Below, one piece after another: positions 1 through 5,753 of a DNA stretch of 6,095 nucleotides. Made by a program: the position numbers and the translations under genes. Source of the DNA: Aquamicrobium sp. GTDB taxonomy: Bacteria > Pseudomonadota > Alphaproteobacteria > Rhizobiales > Rhizobiaceae. The stretch is taken from assembly GCA_014860725.1 (NCBI GenBank), contig JACZJD010000789.1:1-6095 (forward strand). The letters are read 5' to 3'. A model generated the notes under the pieces. The model ran no database searches, was not told where the DNA came from, and saw nothing but the letters and a program-made list of their open reading frames with translations. Position 1 is the first letter of the stretch. Every line of letters starts with the position of its first letter.

Positions 1-147
1 ATCAACCCGACCTTCGCGGTGGTGATGGGCGCGCTCGCCATCGGCCGCGTGCCCTATGAGCGCTGGCTGCGCTTCATGTGGCCGCTGCTCGTCATCCTCA
101 CGCTCATCATCATGGCGTGCCTGAGCGTCGGCGTCCTGATCGGCTGA
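1..147 (+). CDS. C-terminal end of a YfcC/ArcD-like membrane carrier (5' end outside window)
   Basis: Frame 1 is open from the first base to TGA at 145-147 and gives the last 48 residues of a longer protein. The stretch begins [20 protein letters not shown], continues with a basic/aromatic WLRF linker, and ends in one strongly hydrophobic segment of about 22 residues (from WPLLVILT) with no soluble tail. An Asn-Pro-Thr loop, a small-residue helix ending in an Arg-Val-Pro-Tyr turn and a final helix is how I remember the C-terminus of the YfcC family (COG1288), inner-membrane carriers often annotated as arginine/ornithine antiporter-like or C4-dicarboxylate-like. Its stop lies 11 nt before arcA on the same strand, which supports import of arginine and export of ornithine for the ADI pathway. 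That role is inferred from context. With only the tail visible, another polytopic carrier family cannot be excluded. Confidence 0.7.
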   Translation: MNPTFAVVMGALAIGRVPYERWLRFMWPLLVILTLIIMACLSVGVLIG

Positions 148-152
148 GGGAG
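147..152 (+). promoter_or_regulatory. Ribosome binding site of arcA, fixing its start
   Basis: AGGGAG overlaps the carrier stop codon and sits 6 nt before the ATG at 159. It selects that ATG over the in-frame upstream ATG at 78, which would place about 27 non-homologous residues inside the carrier gene. Confidence 0.75.
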
Positions 153-158
153 AAGACG

Positions 159-1385
159 ATGACCATCACCTACGGTGTCCACTCCGAGGTGGGCAAGCTC
201 AGGCGCGTGCTGGTCGACCGGCCGGGCGCCGCCCTCACCCGCCTGACCCCGTCGAACTGCCACGAGCTCCTGTTCGACGACGTCATCTGGGTCAAGCAGG
301 CGCGCGTCGAGCACATGACCTTCGTCGACGCGATCCGCTATCGCGGCGCGGAGGTGGTGTTCCTGCGCGAGGCGCTGGCCGAGACGATGCAGGACAAGGA
401 AGCCCGCCAGTGGCTCCTCGAACGCCGGATCAACGAGAACACGGTCGGCGTCGGGCTCGCCGACGACCTGCGCGCCATGCTGATGGAGACGGAGGCCGAC
501 GCGCTGTCGCTGATCCTGATGGGCGGCATGAGCAGGGCGGAGCTGCCGGTCGAGGCCAAGGGCGTGCTGGCCCCGGTGCTGCGGCCGGAAGACTTCATCC
601 TGCCGCCGCTGCCCAACCACCTCTTCACGCGCGACACCACCTGCTGGATCCATGGCGGCGTCACGCTGAACCCGATGCGCTGGAATGCCCGCAAACTGGA
701 GACGGTGAACATCGCCGCCGTCTACCGCTTCCATCCCGATTTCCGCGATGCGGGCTTCCCGGTGTGGTGGGGCGATCCCGACAGCGACTACGGCCTCGCC
801 ACGCTCGAAGGCGGCGACGTGATGCCGCTCGGCAACGGCCTGGTGCTGGTCGGCATGGGCGAGCGCACCACGCCGCAGGCGATCGGCCAGCTCGCCCGGG
901 CGCTGTTCGCGCAGGGCGGCGCGGAGCGCGTCATCGCCTGCAAGCTGCCGGTGGAGCGCTCCTCCATGCATCTCGACACGGTCTTCACCTTCTGCGACCG
1001 CGATCTGGTGACGCTGTTCACCGACGTGGTCGACGGCATCACCGCCTATTCGCTGCGGCCGGGCGAGAAGGACTGGCAGATCGACGTGCATGAGGAGAAG
1101 GCGCATCTCACCGAGGTCGTCGCCGACGCGCTCGGCCTCAAGAAGCTGCGCGTGGTGCAGACCGGGGGCGACGCCTACATCGCCGAGCGCGAGCAATGGG
1201 ACGACGGCAACAACGTCGTGGCGCTCGAGCCCGGGGTGGTGGTCGGCTACGACCGCAACACCTACACCAACACCCAGTTGCGCAAGGCGGGCGTGGAGGT
1301 CATCACCGTGCCGGGCGCGGAGCTCGGGCGCGGCCGCGGCGGCGGCCACTGCATGACCTGCCCGCTGATCCGCGATCCGATCTGA
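159..1385 (+). CDS. arcA: Arginine deiminase (EC 3.5.3.6)
   Basis: This cytoplasmic guanidino-modifying enzyme hydrolyses L-arginine to L-citrulline and ammonia, the first step of the ADI pathway. The product is 408 residues, normal for ArcA (about 400-420). The expected active-site residues are all present: Asp159 in LFTRDTT, Glu217 in LEGGD, His271 and Asp273 in MHLDTVF, and the nucleophile Cys398 in the glycine-rich C-terminal [12 protein letters not shown]. They match the Asp166/Glu224/His278/Asp280/Cys406 set of the Pseudomonas enzyme in order and spacing. The N-terminus [19 protein letters not shown] is typical of the family. The ATG at 159 is chosen because it follows a good ribosome binding site and gives that canonical start. 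The gene sits 11 nt after the carrier and 11 nt before arcB. Agmatine or peptidyl-arginine deiminases are excluded by this motif set and by the arcB-arcC neighbours. Confidence 0.97.
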   Translation: MTITYGVHSEVGKLRRVLVDRPGAALTRLTPSNCHELLFDDVIWVKQARVEHMTFVDAIRYRGAEVVFLREALAETMQDKEARQWLLERRINENTVGVGLADDLRAMLMETEADALSLILMGGMSRAELPVEAKGVLAPVLRPEDFILPPLPNHLFTRDTTCWIHGGVTLNPMRWNARKLETVNIAAVYRFHPDFRDAGFPVWWGDPDSDYGLATLEGGDVMPLGNGLVLVGMGERTTPQAIGQLARALFAQGGAERVIACKLPVERSSMHLDTVFTFCDRDLVTLFTDVVDGITAYSLRPGEKDWQIDVHEEKAHLTEVVADALGLKKLRVVQTGGDAYIAEREQWDDGNNVVALEPGVVVGYDRNTYTNTQLRKAGVEVITVPGAELGRGRGGGHCMTCPLIRDPI

Positions 1386-1390
1386 GGAGA
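1385..1390 (+). promoter_or_regulatory. Ribosome binding site of arcB
   Basis: AGGAGA begins on the last base of the arcA stop and lies 6 nt before the ATG at 1397. It supports that start over in-frame upstream starts inside arcA (the frame is open from 1196). Confidence 0.75.
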
Positions 1391-1396
1391 AGGCCG

Positions 1397-2398
1397 ATGC
1401 CCGTCAATCTCAAGGGGCGCAGCTTCCTCAAGCTGCGCGACTTCACGCCCGACGAGCTCCGCTTCCTGCTCCGGCTGTCGGCCTCGCTCAAGCAGGCCAA
1501 GTATGGCGGCTACGAGGAGCCGCGGCTGAAGGGCAAGAACATCGCGCTGATCTTCGAGAAGGACTCGACGCGCACCCGCACCGGCTTCGAGGTCGCGGCC
1601 TACGACCAGGGCGCGCACGTCACCTATCTCGGGCCGACCGGCACCCAGATCGGCAAGAAGGAATCGATGAAGGACACCGCCCGCGTGCTCGGCCGCCTCT
1701 ACGACGGCATCGAGTATCGCGGCTTCGGGCAGGAGCAGGCCGAGACGCTGGCGGCGTTCTCGGGCGTGCCGGTCTATAACGGCCTCACCGACGCGTTCCA
1801 CCCGACGCAGATCCTCGCCGACTTCCTGACCATGCGCGAATACACCCGCAAGCACCTGTCGCAGGTGGCCTTCGCCTTCCTCGGCGACGCGGGCAACAAC
1901 ATGGGCAACTCGCTGCTGGCGGGCGCGGCGCTGATCGGCATGGACGTGCGCCTCGGCGCGCCGAAGGCATGCTGGCCGGACGAGGCGCTGGTGGAGGAGT
2001 GCCGCGGGATCGCCGCACAGACCGGCGCGACGATCACCCTCACCGAGGACCCGGCCAAGACCGTGCGCGGCTGCGACTTCGTCTACACCGACGTGTGGGT
2101 GTCGATGGGCGAGCCGGACTCGGTCTGGGAGGAGCGGATCGGGCTGCTTTCGCCCTATCGCGTCACGGCCGAGATCATGGCGGCGACGGGCAACCCGCAT
2201 GCCAAGTTCATGCACTGCCTGCCCGCCTTCCACAATCGCGAGACCGAGATCGGCGAAAAGATTTTCAGCCGGTACGGCATCGACAGCATGGAGGTGACGG
2301 AAGAGGTGTTCGAGTCGGAAGCGTCCGTCGTCTTCGATCAGGCGGAGAACCGCATGCACACGATCAAGGCGGTGCTGGTCGCCACGCTGGGGGCGTGA
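1397..2398 (+). CDS. arcB: Ornithine carbamoyltransferase, catabolic (EC 2.1.3.3)
   Basis: In this pathway the enzyme phosphorolyses citrulline to ornithine and carbamoyl phosphate, the reverse of the anabolic ArgF reaction. The product is 333 residues, the usual OTC size. Seen in order: the carbamoyl-phosphate loop Ser57-Thr-Arg-Thr-Arg61 in [10 protein letters not shown]; His135-Pro-Thr-Gln138; the ornithine-site Asn167 in [10 protein letters not shown]; Asp232 and Ser236-Met237-Gly in DVWVSMGE; and His273-Cys-Leu-Pro276 in [15 protein letters not shown]. The long C-terminal region with [10 protein letters not shown] and [21 protein letters not shown] is typical of ArcB/ArgF. Anabolic and catabolic enzymes cannot be told apart by motif alone. 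The catabolic call rests on its place between arcA and arcC. Asp-Ala-Gly replaces the Asp-Ala-Arg often seen before Asn-Asn. The stop lies 1 nt before arcC. Confidence 0.96.
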   Translation: MPVNLKGRSFLKLRDFTPDELRFLLRLSASLKQAKYGGYEEPRLKGKNIALIFEKDSTRTRTGFEVAAYDQGAHVTYLGPTGTQIGKKESMKDTARVLGRLYDGIEYRGFGQEQAETLAAFSGVPVYNGLTDAFHPTQILADFLTMREYTRKHLSQVAFAFLGDAGNNMGNSLLAGAALIGMDVRLGAPKACWPDEALVEECRGIAAQTGATITLTEDPAKTVRGCDFVYTDVWVSMGEPDSVWEERIGLLSPYRVTAEIMAATGNPHAKFMHCLPAFHNRETEIGEKIFSRYGIDSMEVTEEVFESEASVVFDQAENRMHTIKAVLVATLGA

Positions 2399-2399
2399 G

Positions 2400-3317
2400 A
2401 TGCGCGTCGTGGTGGCGCTCGGCGGCAATGCGCTGCTCAAGCGCGGCGAGCCGATGACGGCCGAGGTGCAGCGCGCCAACGTGCGCAGGGCGGCGACTGC
2501 GCTTGCCGACCTCGCGCGCGAGCACGACATCGTCGTCGCCCACGGCAACGGGCCGCAGGTCGGGCTGCTCGCCTTGCAGGCGGCCGCCTATAAGGACGTC
2601 GCGCCCTATCCGCTCGACATCCTCGGCGCCGAGAGCGTCGGCATGATCGGCTACCTCGTCGAGCAGGAACTGGCCAACGCGCTGCCGCAGGACGCGAAGC
2701 TCGCCACGCTGCTCACCCAGATCGAGGTCGATCGCGACGACCCGGCCTTCGCGCGGCCGGAAAAGCCGATCGGCCCGGTCTACAGCCAAGCCGAGGCGGA
2801 GCGGGCGCGCGCCGCCCATGGCTGGCCGATGGTGGAGGAGGCCGAGGGCAAATGGCGGCGCGTGGTGCCGTCGCCGCGGCCGAAGCGCATCACCCAGATC
2901 GAGGCGATCCGGCTGCTGGCGAATTTCGGCGTGATCGTGATCTGCGCCGGCGGCGGCGGCATTCCCGTCATCCGCAACGCCGACGGCGACCTCGAAGGCG
3001 TCGAGGCGGTGATCGACAAGGACCGCGCCGCCGGCCTGCTTGCCGAACAGCTCGCCGCCGACGCCTTCCTGATGCTCACGGACGTCGATGCCGTCTACGA
3101 GAGCTGGGGCACGCCGCAGCAAAGGCCGATCCGGCAGGCGACGCCGGACGAGCTTTCCGCGCGGTCGTTCGCGGCCGGCTCGATGGGGCCGAAGGTGGAG
3201 GCCGCCAGCGCCTTCGCGGCGGCCGGGAACTGCCTTGCGGGCATCGGCCGGCTGGAGGACGCCCGCGCGATCCTCGAAGGCCGCGCGGGGACGCTGGTCA
3301 GGAGCCGGGCGACCTGA
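2400..3317 (+). CDS. arcC: Carbamate kinase (EC 2.7.2.2)
   Basis: This cytoplasmic amino-acid-kinase-fold enzyme moves the phosphate of carbamoyl phosphate to ADP, giving ATP and carbamate, which breaks down to CO2 and ammonia. It is the energy-yielding step of the pathway. The product is 305 residues (family about 300-315). Motifs seen: [12 protein letters not shown] at residues 5-16, HGNGPQVG at 48-55, [22 protein letters not shown] at 184-190, IDKDRA with Asp206-Lys207-Asp208, LTDVDAVY at 226-233 and SMGPKVEAA starting at Ser261. The last two are ATP-site features of carbamate kinases. The start ATG follows the arcB stop after a single base, with GGGGG at 2389-2393 inside the arcB tail as the likely ribosome binding site, so translation is probably coupled to arcB. 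It is the last gene of the arc operon in this window. Confidence 0.96.
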   Translation: MRVVVALGGNALLKRGEPMTAEVQRANVRRAATALADLAREHDIVVAHGNGPQVGLLALQAAAYKDVAPYPLDILGAESVGMIGYLVEQELANALPQDAKLATLLTQIEVDRDDPAFARPEKPIGPVYSQAEAERARAAHGWPMVEEAEGKWRRVVPSPRPKRITQIEAIRLLANFGVIVICAGGGGIPVIRNADGDLEGVEAVIDKDRAAGLLAEQLAADAFLMLTDVDAVYESWGTPQQRPIRQATPDELSARSFAAGSMGPKVEAASAFAAAGNCLAGIGRLEDARAILEGRAGTLVRSRAT

Positions 3318-3320
3318 GCA

Positions 3321-3338
3321 GGCGGGAGCGGTCCCGTC
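3321..3338. terminator. Hairpin between the convergent arcC and gntR-type genes, possible bidirectional terminator
   Basis: In the 19-bp gap between the two stop codons, CGGGA (3323-3327), loop GCGG and TCCCG (3332-3336) form a perfect 5-bp stem. A G-T and a G-C pair at the base extend it to 7 bp (3321-3338). A second pair of arms, CCTGA at 3313-3317 and TCAGG at 3337-3341, flanks it. There is no T-run on either side, so it does not look like a classical intrinsic terminator. Its position and GC-rich stem make a role in ending both transcripts plausible but unproven. Confidence 0.4.
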
Positions 3339-4014
3339 AGGCCGGCCTTGCGACCAGCGAGAACTGCAGCTTCAGCCGGCCGGCCAGCGCCTTGTGCATG
3401 TGGTTGCGCATCGCCTGCTCGGCGGCGTCGGCATCGCGCCGCTCGATGGCGTCGAGAATGGCGGCGTGCTCCCGCTTGGCCTCCTCGCTGCGGCCGGGAA
3501 TCTGGAACGTGGTGCGCGGCAGCAGCGCCAGCGAATCGTTCAGGTCCTCCAGCATGCGCATGAGGTAGTCGTTGCGGGCGGTCTGGTAGATCGACTCGTG
3601 GAACGCCGCGTTGGCCCGCGCCAGCGACGCCGCGTCGTGGGCCTCTTCCTCGAAGATTTCCGCCGCATGGCGAATGGCGACGAGGTCGGCGGCCGAGGCG
3701 TTCTCCGCGGCGAAGCGGGCCGCCGCCCCTTCGAGAACGGCGCGCATGGCGTAGAGCTCGCCCACCTGCCGGCGGTCGAGCTCGGTGACGGTGAGGCCGT
3801 AGCTGCTCGCCCCGGCGAGGCCGCGCACCTGAAAGCGCGTCAGCGCCTCGCGCACCGGCGTGCGGCTGACGCCGAGCTCGGCGGCGATGTCCTCCTCGCG
3901 CAGCCGGCTGCCGGGAGCGAGCGTGCCCGCGCGAAGCCGGTCGACGAGGCTGCGATACACCATCGTGCTCAGCGGTTCCGCCCGGTCCCGGGCCGCCTTT
4001 GCCTGTCTCGCCAT
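3337..4014 (-). CDS. GntR-family transcriptional regulator, FCD (FadR) subfamily
   Basis: This is a DNA-binding repressor/activator of 225 residues. Residues 15-75 form a GntR winged helix-turn-helix: SLVDRLRAGTLAPGSRLREE, then the recognition helix in DIAAELGVSRTPVREALTRF, then a short wing. Residues from about 80 to 215 form an all-helical FCD effector domain. It keeps the usual metal-site pattern as Asn135-x3-His139, His183 and His205 (Asn for the more common Asp), together with HAAILDAIERRDADAAEQAM. FCD regulators usually sense small carboxylates or sugar acids. The ATG at 4014 has GGGAGA (4021-4026) 6 nt upstream. The gene is divergent from the isomerase-like gene at 4183 and convergent with arcC, 19 bp away. 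The divergent arrangement and shared operator-like repeat suggest that it regulates the isomerase gene and itself. Control of arc is possible but not indicated. Confidence 0.93.
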   Translation of the reverse strand: MARQAKAARDRAEPLSTMVYRSLVDRLRAGTLAPGSRLREEDIAAELGVSRTPVREALTRFQVRGLAGASSYGLTVTELDRRQVGELYAMRAVLEGAAARFAAENASAADLVAIRHAAEIFEEEAHDAASLARANAAFHESIYQTARNDYLMRMLEDLNDSLALLPRTTFQIPGRSEEAKREHAAILDAIERRDADAAEQAMRNHMHKALAGRLKLQFSLVARPA

Positions 4015-4043
4015 CGCCGTTCTCCCGAGTCCCGCGCTGCCGC

Positions 4044-4060
4044 CCTGCCAGTCCGGCAGG
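4044..4060. repeat. Perfect 6-bp inverted repeat (possible leader hairpin of the gntR-type gene)
   Basis: CCTGCC (4044-4049) and GGCAGG (4055-4060) are perfect complements around a 5-nt loop, AGTCC. The pair lies about 30 bp before the regulator's start codon, so if transcription begins further upstream the mRNA leader would carry a short stable hairpin. It could also be a protein site. No function can be assigned. Confidence 0.4.
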
Positions 4061-4069
4061 AACTCCGTT

Positions 4070-4097
4070 CTTGCAGGCAGTGCGGCGCATATGCAAG
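4070..4097. repeat. CTTGCA-N16-TGCAAG inverted repeat with an embedded GCATATGC palindrome
   Basis: CTTGCA at 4070-4075 and TGCAAG at 4092-4097 are perfect 6-bp inverted arms whose centres are 22 bp apart, about two helical turns. The 8-bp perfect palindrome GCATATGC at 4087-4094 overlaps the right arm. This is compatible with a second dimer-binding site in the divergent region, but short repeats of this size can arise by chance. Confidence 0.35.
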
Positions 4098-4108
4098 CCG
4101 GCCGAATG

Positions 4109-4114
4109 ATTGTA
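4109..4114 (-). promoter_or_regulatory. Candidate -10 element of the gntR-type gene
   Basis: On the minus strand this reads TACAAT, five of six matches to TATAAT. No good -35 hexamer is seen at 16-18 bp, so the element is weakly supported. If it is used, the regulator mRNA would have a leader of roughly 85-90 nt containing both other inverted repeats. Confidence 0.25.
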
Positions 4115-4129
4115 TCCGAATGCGTACAA
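4110..4129. promoter_or_regulatory. TTGTA-N10-TACAA inverted repeat, candidate GntR operator
   Basis: TTGTA at 4110-4114 and TACAA at 4125-4129 are perfect inverted arms in the divergent gap. Operators of FCD-type GntR regulators are typically short palindromes built on TNGT/ACNA or TTGTA/TACAA half-sites, though usually with a shorter centre than the 10 bp here. The repeat overlaps the candidate -35 and spacer of the isomerase gene and the candidate -10 of the regulator gene, so bound protein could block both. The call rests on pattern and position only. Confidence 0.45.
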
Positions 4130-4138
4130 CAGTATGCT
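4110..4138 (+). promoter_or_regulatory. Candidate promoter of the isomerase-like gene
   Basis: TTGTAT (4110-4115) as -35 and TATGCT (4133-4138) as -10 are separated by 17 bp. The -10 matches TATAAT at four positions and the -35 matches TTGACA at three. That is modest, but the spacing is optimal and the site lies about 45 bp before the start codon. The overlapping inverted repeat fits a repressible promoter. Confidence 0.35.
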
Positions 4139-4170
4139 GCTTTCCTTCCCGTCTGTCACCGGCGGAAACG

Positions 4171-4176
4171 AAGGAG
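4171..4176 (+). promoter_or_regulatory. Ribosome binding site of the isomerase-like gene
   Basis: AAGGAG lies 6 nt before ATG 4183 and 9 nt before the adjacent ATG 4186. Either of the tandem starts could be used, and the proteins would differ by one Met. Confidence 0.7.
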
Positions 4177-4182
4177 CGCGGC

Positions 4183-4992
4183 ATGATGCGGATCGGCGAC
4201 CGGTTCACCGTCAACACCTACGCCTACACGCAGTCCCTGACGGCCGAGGAGACCGTCCGGAGGCTGGCGGACCTCGGGGTCAGGGCGTTCGAGCTGATGT
4301 TCTATCCCGGCCATCTGTGGCTGGAAGACGGCCCGGCGGCGCTGGCCGGGCTGCGGCGGGCGCTCGACCGGGCCGGCGCGACGCTCGTCAGCGTCAACAC
4401 GCCCAACATCGACCTGAACCTCGCGGCGGCCAGCGCCGAAATGCGCGCGCACAGCCTCGCCGTCAACGAGGCCTATCTGCGCATCGCCGGGGCGCTCGGC
4501 GCGGGCGGGCTCGTTCTCGGGCCGGGCAAGGCCAACCCGCTCTTTCCGCTGCCGCGCGAGACCATGCTCGGCCATTTCCATGCCGCGCTCGACAGGCTGC
4601 TGCCGGTGGCCGAGGCCGAGGGCGTGGCGATCTGGGCCGAGAATCAGCCCTTCGCGTTCCTGCCCGATGCCGCCGGGCTCGTGGAGGCGGTCGCCGGCCA
4701 CGGGGCGGTCGGCATCTGCTACGACGTGGCGAACGCGCACTTCATCGGCGAGGACCCGCTGGACGGGCTGGCGCTTGCAGGAGACAGGTTGGCGCTCGTC
4801 CACATCTCCGACACCGCGCGGACGGCCTACCGGCACGATCCGGTCGGCGACGGCGACATCGACTTCGCCCGGCTGGCCGGGGCGGTCGGCAGCGCGACGC
4901 CCGGCGTGCCGCCGGCGCTGGAGATCATCTGCGCCGAGCCGGACCGGAACATCGCGCGCTCGGCGGCGGCGCTGATCGCGATGGGGTATTGA
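4183..4992 (+). CDS. Sugar phosphate isomerase/epimerase-like TIM-barrel protein
   Basis: The product of 269 residues belongs to the xylose-isomerase-like TIM-barrel superfamily (AP_endonuc_2 fold, COG1082: IolE, IolI, hydroxypyruvate isomerase and keto-sugar 3-epimerase relatives), cytoplasmic metalloenzymes acting on sugars or sugar acids. Evidence is the barrel rhythm and the metal-ligand set at strand ends: Glu153 in IWAENQPF, Asp181 in GICYDVANAHF (with His186 following), His207 in LVHISDT and Glu247 in LEIICAEP. The early LADLGVRAFELMFYPGHLW is typical of strand 2 in this family. The reading frame is open far upstream (from 3088), but the start is set by AAGGAG and by the divergent regulator. 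It is divergent from the GntR-type gene, and its stop lies 12 bp from the stop of the convergent SDR gene. The substrate, and even isomerase versus epimerase versus dehydratase, cannot be settled. Confidence 0.85.
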   Translation: MMRIGDRFTVNTYAYTQSLTAEETVRRLADLGVRAFELMFYPGHLWLEDGPAALAGLRRALDRAGATLVSVNTPNIDLNLAAASAEMRAHSLAVNEAYLRIAGALGAGGLVLGPGKANPLFPLPRETMLGHFHAALDRLLPVAEAEGVAIWAENQPFAFLPDAAGLVEAVAGHGAVGICYDVANAHFIGEDPLDGLALAGDRLALVHISDTARTAYRHDPVGDGDIDFARLAGAVGSATPGVPPALEIICAEPDRNIARSAAALIAMGY

Positions 4993-5004
4993 GGCGACGG
5001 CGGT

Positions 5005-5721
5005 TCAGATCAGCCCGCCATTCGGCTGCACGATCTGGCCGTGGACCCAGCTCGCCTTCTGCGACGCGAGGAAGGCCACGACGTTCGCCACCTCCTCCGG
5101 GCGGCCGACGCGGTTGAACGGGCTGAGCCCCGCCGAGCGCTGCATCGCCGCCTCGTCCTTGCCGGCGCGGAAGAGGTCGGTATCGACCGGGCCGGGCGCG
5201 ACGGCGTTGACGCGGACGCCCCGCCCGGCAAGCTCTTTCGCCAGGGAGCGCACGAGGCATTCCACGGCCGCCTTCGAGGCGCTGTAGGGGCCGGCGCCGG
5301 GCACGGCGTGGCGCACCATCGAAGTGGTCAGCGCGATGATCGAGCCGTTGTCGGCGACCCTGCGCGCCGCTTCCGACAGGATGTTGAAGGCGCCGACGAC
5401 GTTGACCTCCACGAGGCGGCGGAAATCCTCCGGCGGAAACTTCGCCAGCGGCACGGGCGGCACGTTGATGCCGGCATTGGCGACGACGCAGTCCGGCGGG
5501 CCGCCGAGCGCGGCGCCCGCCTCGTCGAAGAAGCGGGCGACCTCGTCCGGATCGCCGATGTCGGCCCGGAAGGCGCGCACGCCCGGCCGCTCTTCCGCCC
5601 CGGCGGGGGCGTTGCTGACATAGCTGTAGGCGACGTCGAAGCCGTCGGCGGCCAGCGCCGACACGCAGGCCGCGCCGATGCCGCGCGAGCCGCCGAAAAC
5701 GAATGCGATCTTCCTGGTCAT
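5005..5721 (-). CDS. SDR-family NAD(P)-dependent oxidoreductase
   Basis: This is a classical short-chain dehydrogenase/reductase of 238 residues. A Rossmann nucleotide-binding motif Gly10-Gly-Ser-Arg-Gly14-Ile-Gly16 is followed by Asp54 in the adenine-contact position, Asn82-Ala-Gly84, structural Asn107 and the catalytic triad Ser134, Tyr146 and Lys150 in YSASKAAVE. The family motif GVRVNAVAPGPVDT starts at 168, and the C-terminus ends HGQIVQPNGGLI. It would oxidise an alcohol or reduce a ketone. FabG-like, glucose-dehydrogenase-like and sugar-alcohol-dehydrogenase assignments remain open. The start at 5721 is chosen because AGAGGA (5726-5731) lies 4 nt upstream and MTRKIAFVFGGSRGIG is a normal SDR N-terminus. 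The frame stays open to 6060, but those extra residues overlap the ALDH gene. It follows the ALDH gene by 32 bp and is probably co-transcribed. Confidence 0.92.
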   Translation of the reverse strand: MTRKIAFVFGGSRGIGAACVSALAADGFDVAYSYVSNAPAGAEERPGVRAFRADIGDPDEVARFFDEAGAALGGPPDCVVANAGINVPPVPLAKFPPEDFRRLVEVNVVGAFNILSEAARRVADNGSIIALTTSMVRHAVPGAGPYSASKAAVECLVRSLAKELAGRGVRVNAVAPGPVDTDLFRAGKDEAAMQRSAGLSPFNRVGRPEEVANVVAFLASQKASWVHGQIVQPNGGLI

Positions 5722-5753
5722 GCTGTCCTCTGTCGATTGGGAATGGCCGCGTC

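Larger units (their letters stand above)
4015..4182. promoter_or_regulatory. Divergent regulatory region between gntR-type and isomerase-like genes
   Basis: This 168-bp gap is the only substantial non-coding stretch in the window, and it is visibly more AT-rich near 4087-4145 than the surrounding genes. It must hold the start signals of both divergent genes. It contains three separate inverted repeats, listed individually, candidate promoter hexamers for both directions and the two ribosome binding sites. Confidence 0.75.

Noticed and set aside
1..5. ATCAA at the window edge as half of an FNR/ANR box (TTGAT-N4-ATCAA), which would suit an anaerobic arc operon
   Set aside because: It codes for Ile-Asn within the carrier gene, the left half is outside the window, and the operon promoter should lie before the carrier.
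54..1349. Long minus-strand open frame (431 codons) opposite arcA
   Set aside because: It lies fully antisense to a well-supported arcA in very GC-rich DNA, where stops are rare. The translation is His/Arg/Gly/Ala-rich low-complexity sequence with no recognisable domain.
1262..2548. Long minus-strand open frame (428 codons) opposite arcB
   Set aside because: It spans the arcA-arcB-arcC junctions, has a composition typical of a codon-bias shadow, and has no family motifs.
2364..3122. Minus-strand open frame (252 codons) opposite arcC
   Set aside because: It is antisense to a carbamate kinase with all motifs intact, and the composition is that of a shadow frame.
3095..4159. Minus-strand open frame (354 codons) overlapping the regulator in a different frame
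   Set aside because: The regulator frame 3337-4014 shows a full winged helix and FCD domain; the alternative is an Arg/Gly/Pro-rich shadow.
3088..4182. Upstream extension of the isomerase-like frame, suggesting a 634-residue fusion
   Set aside because: The extension runs through arcC in another frame and antisense through the regulator, is Arg/Gly-rich without motifs, and bypasses the clear AAGGAG site at 4171.
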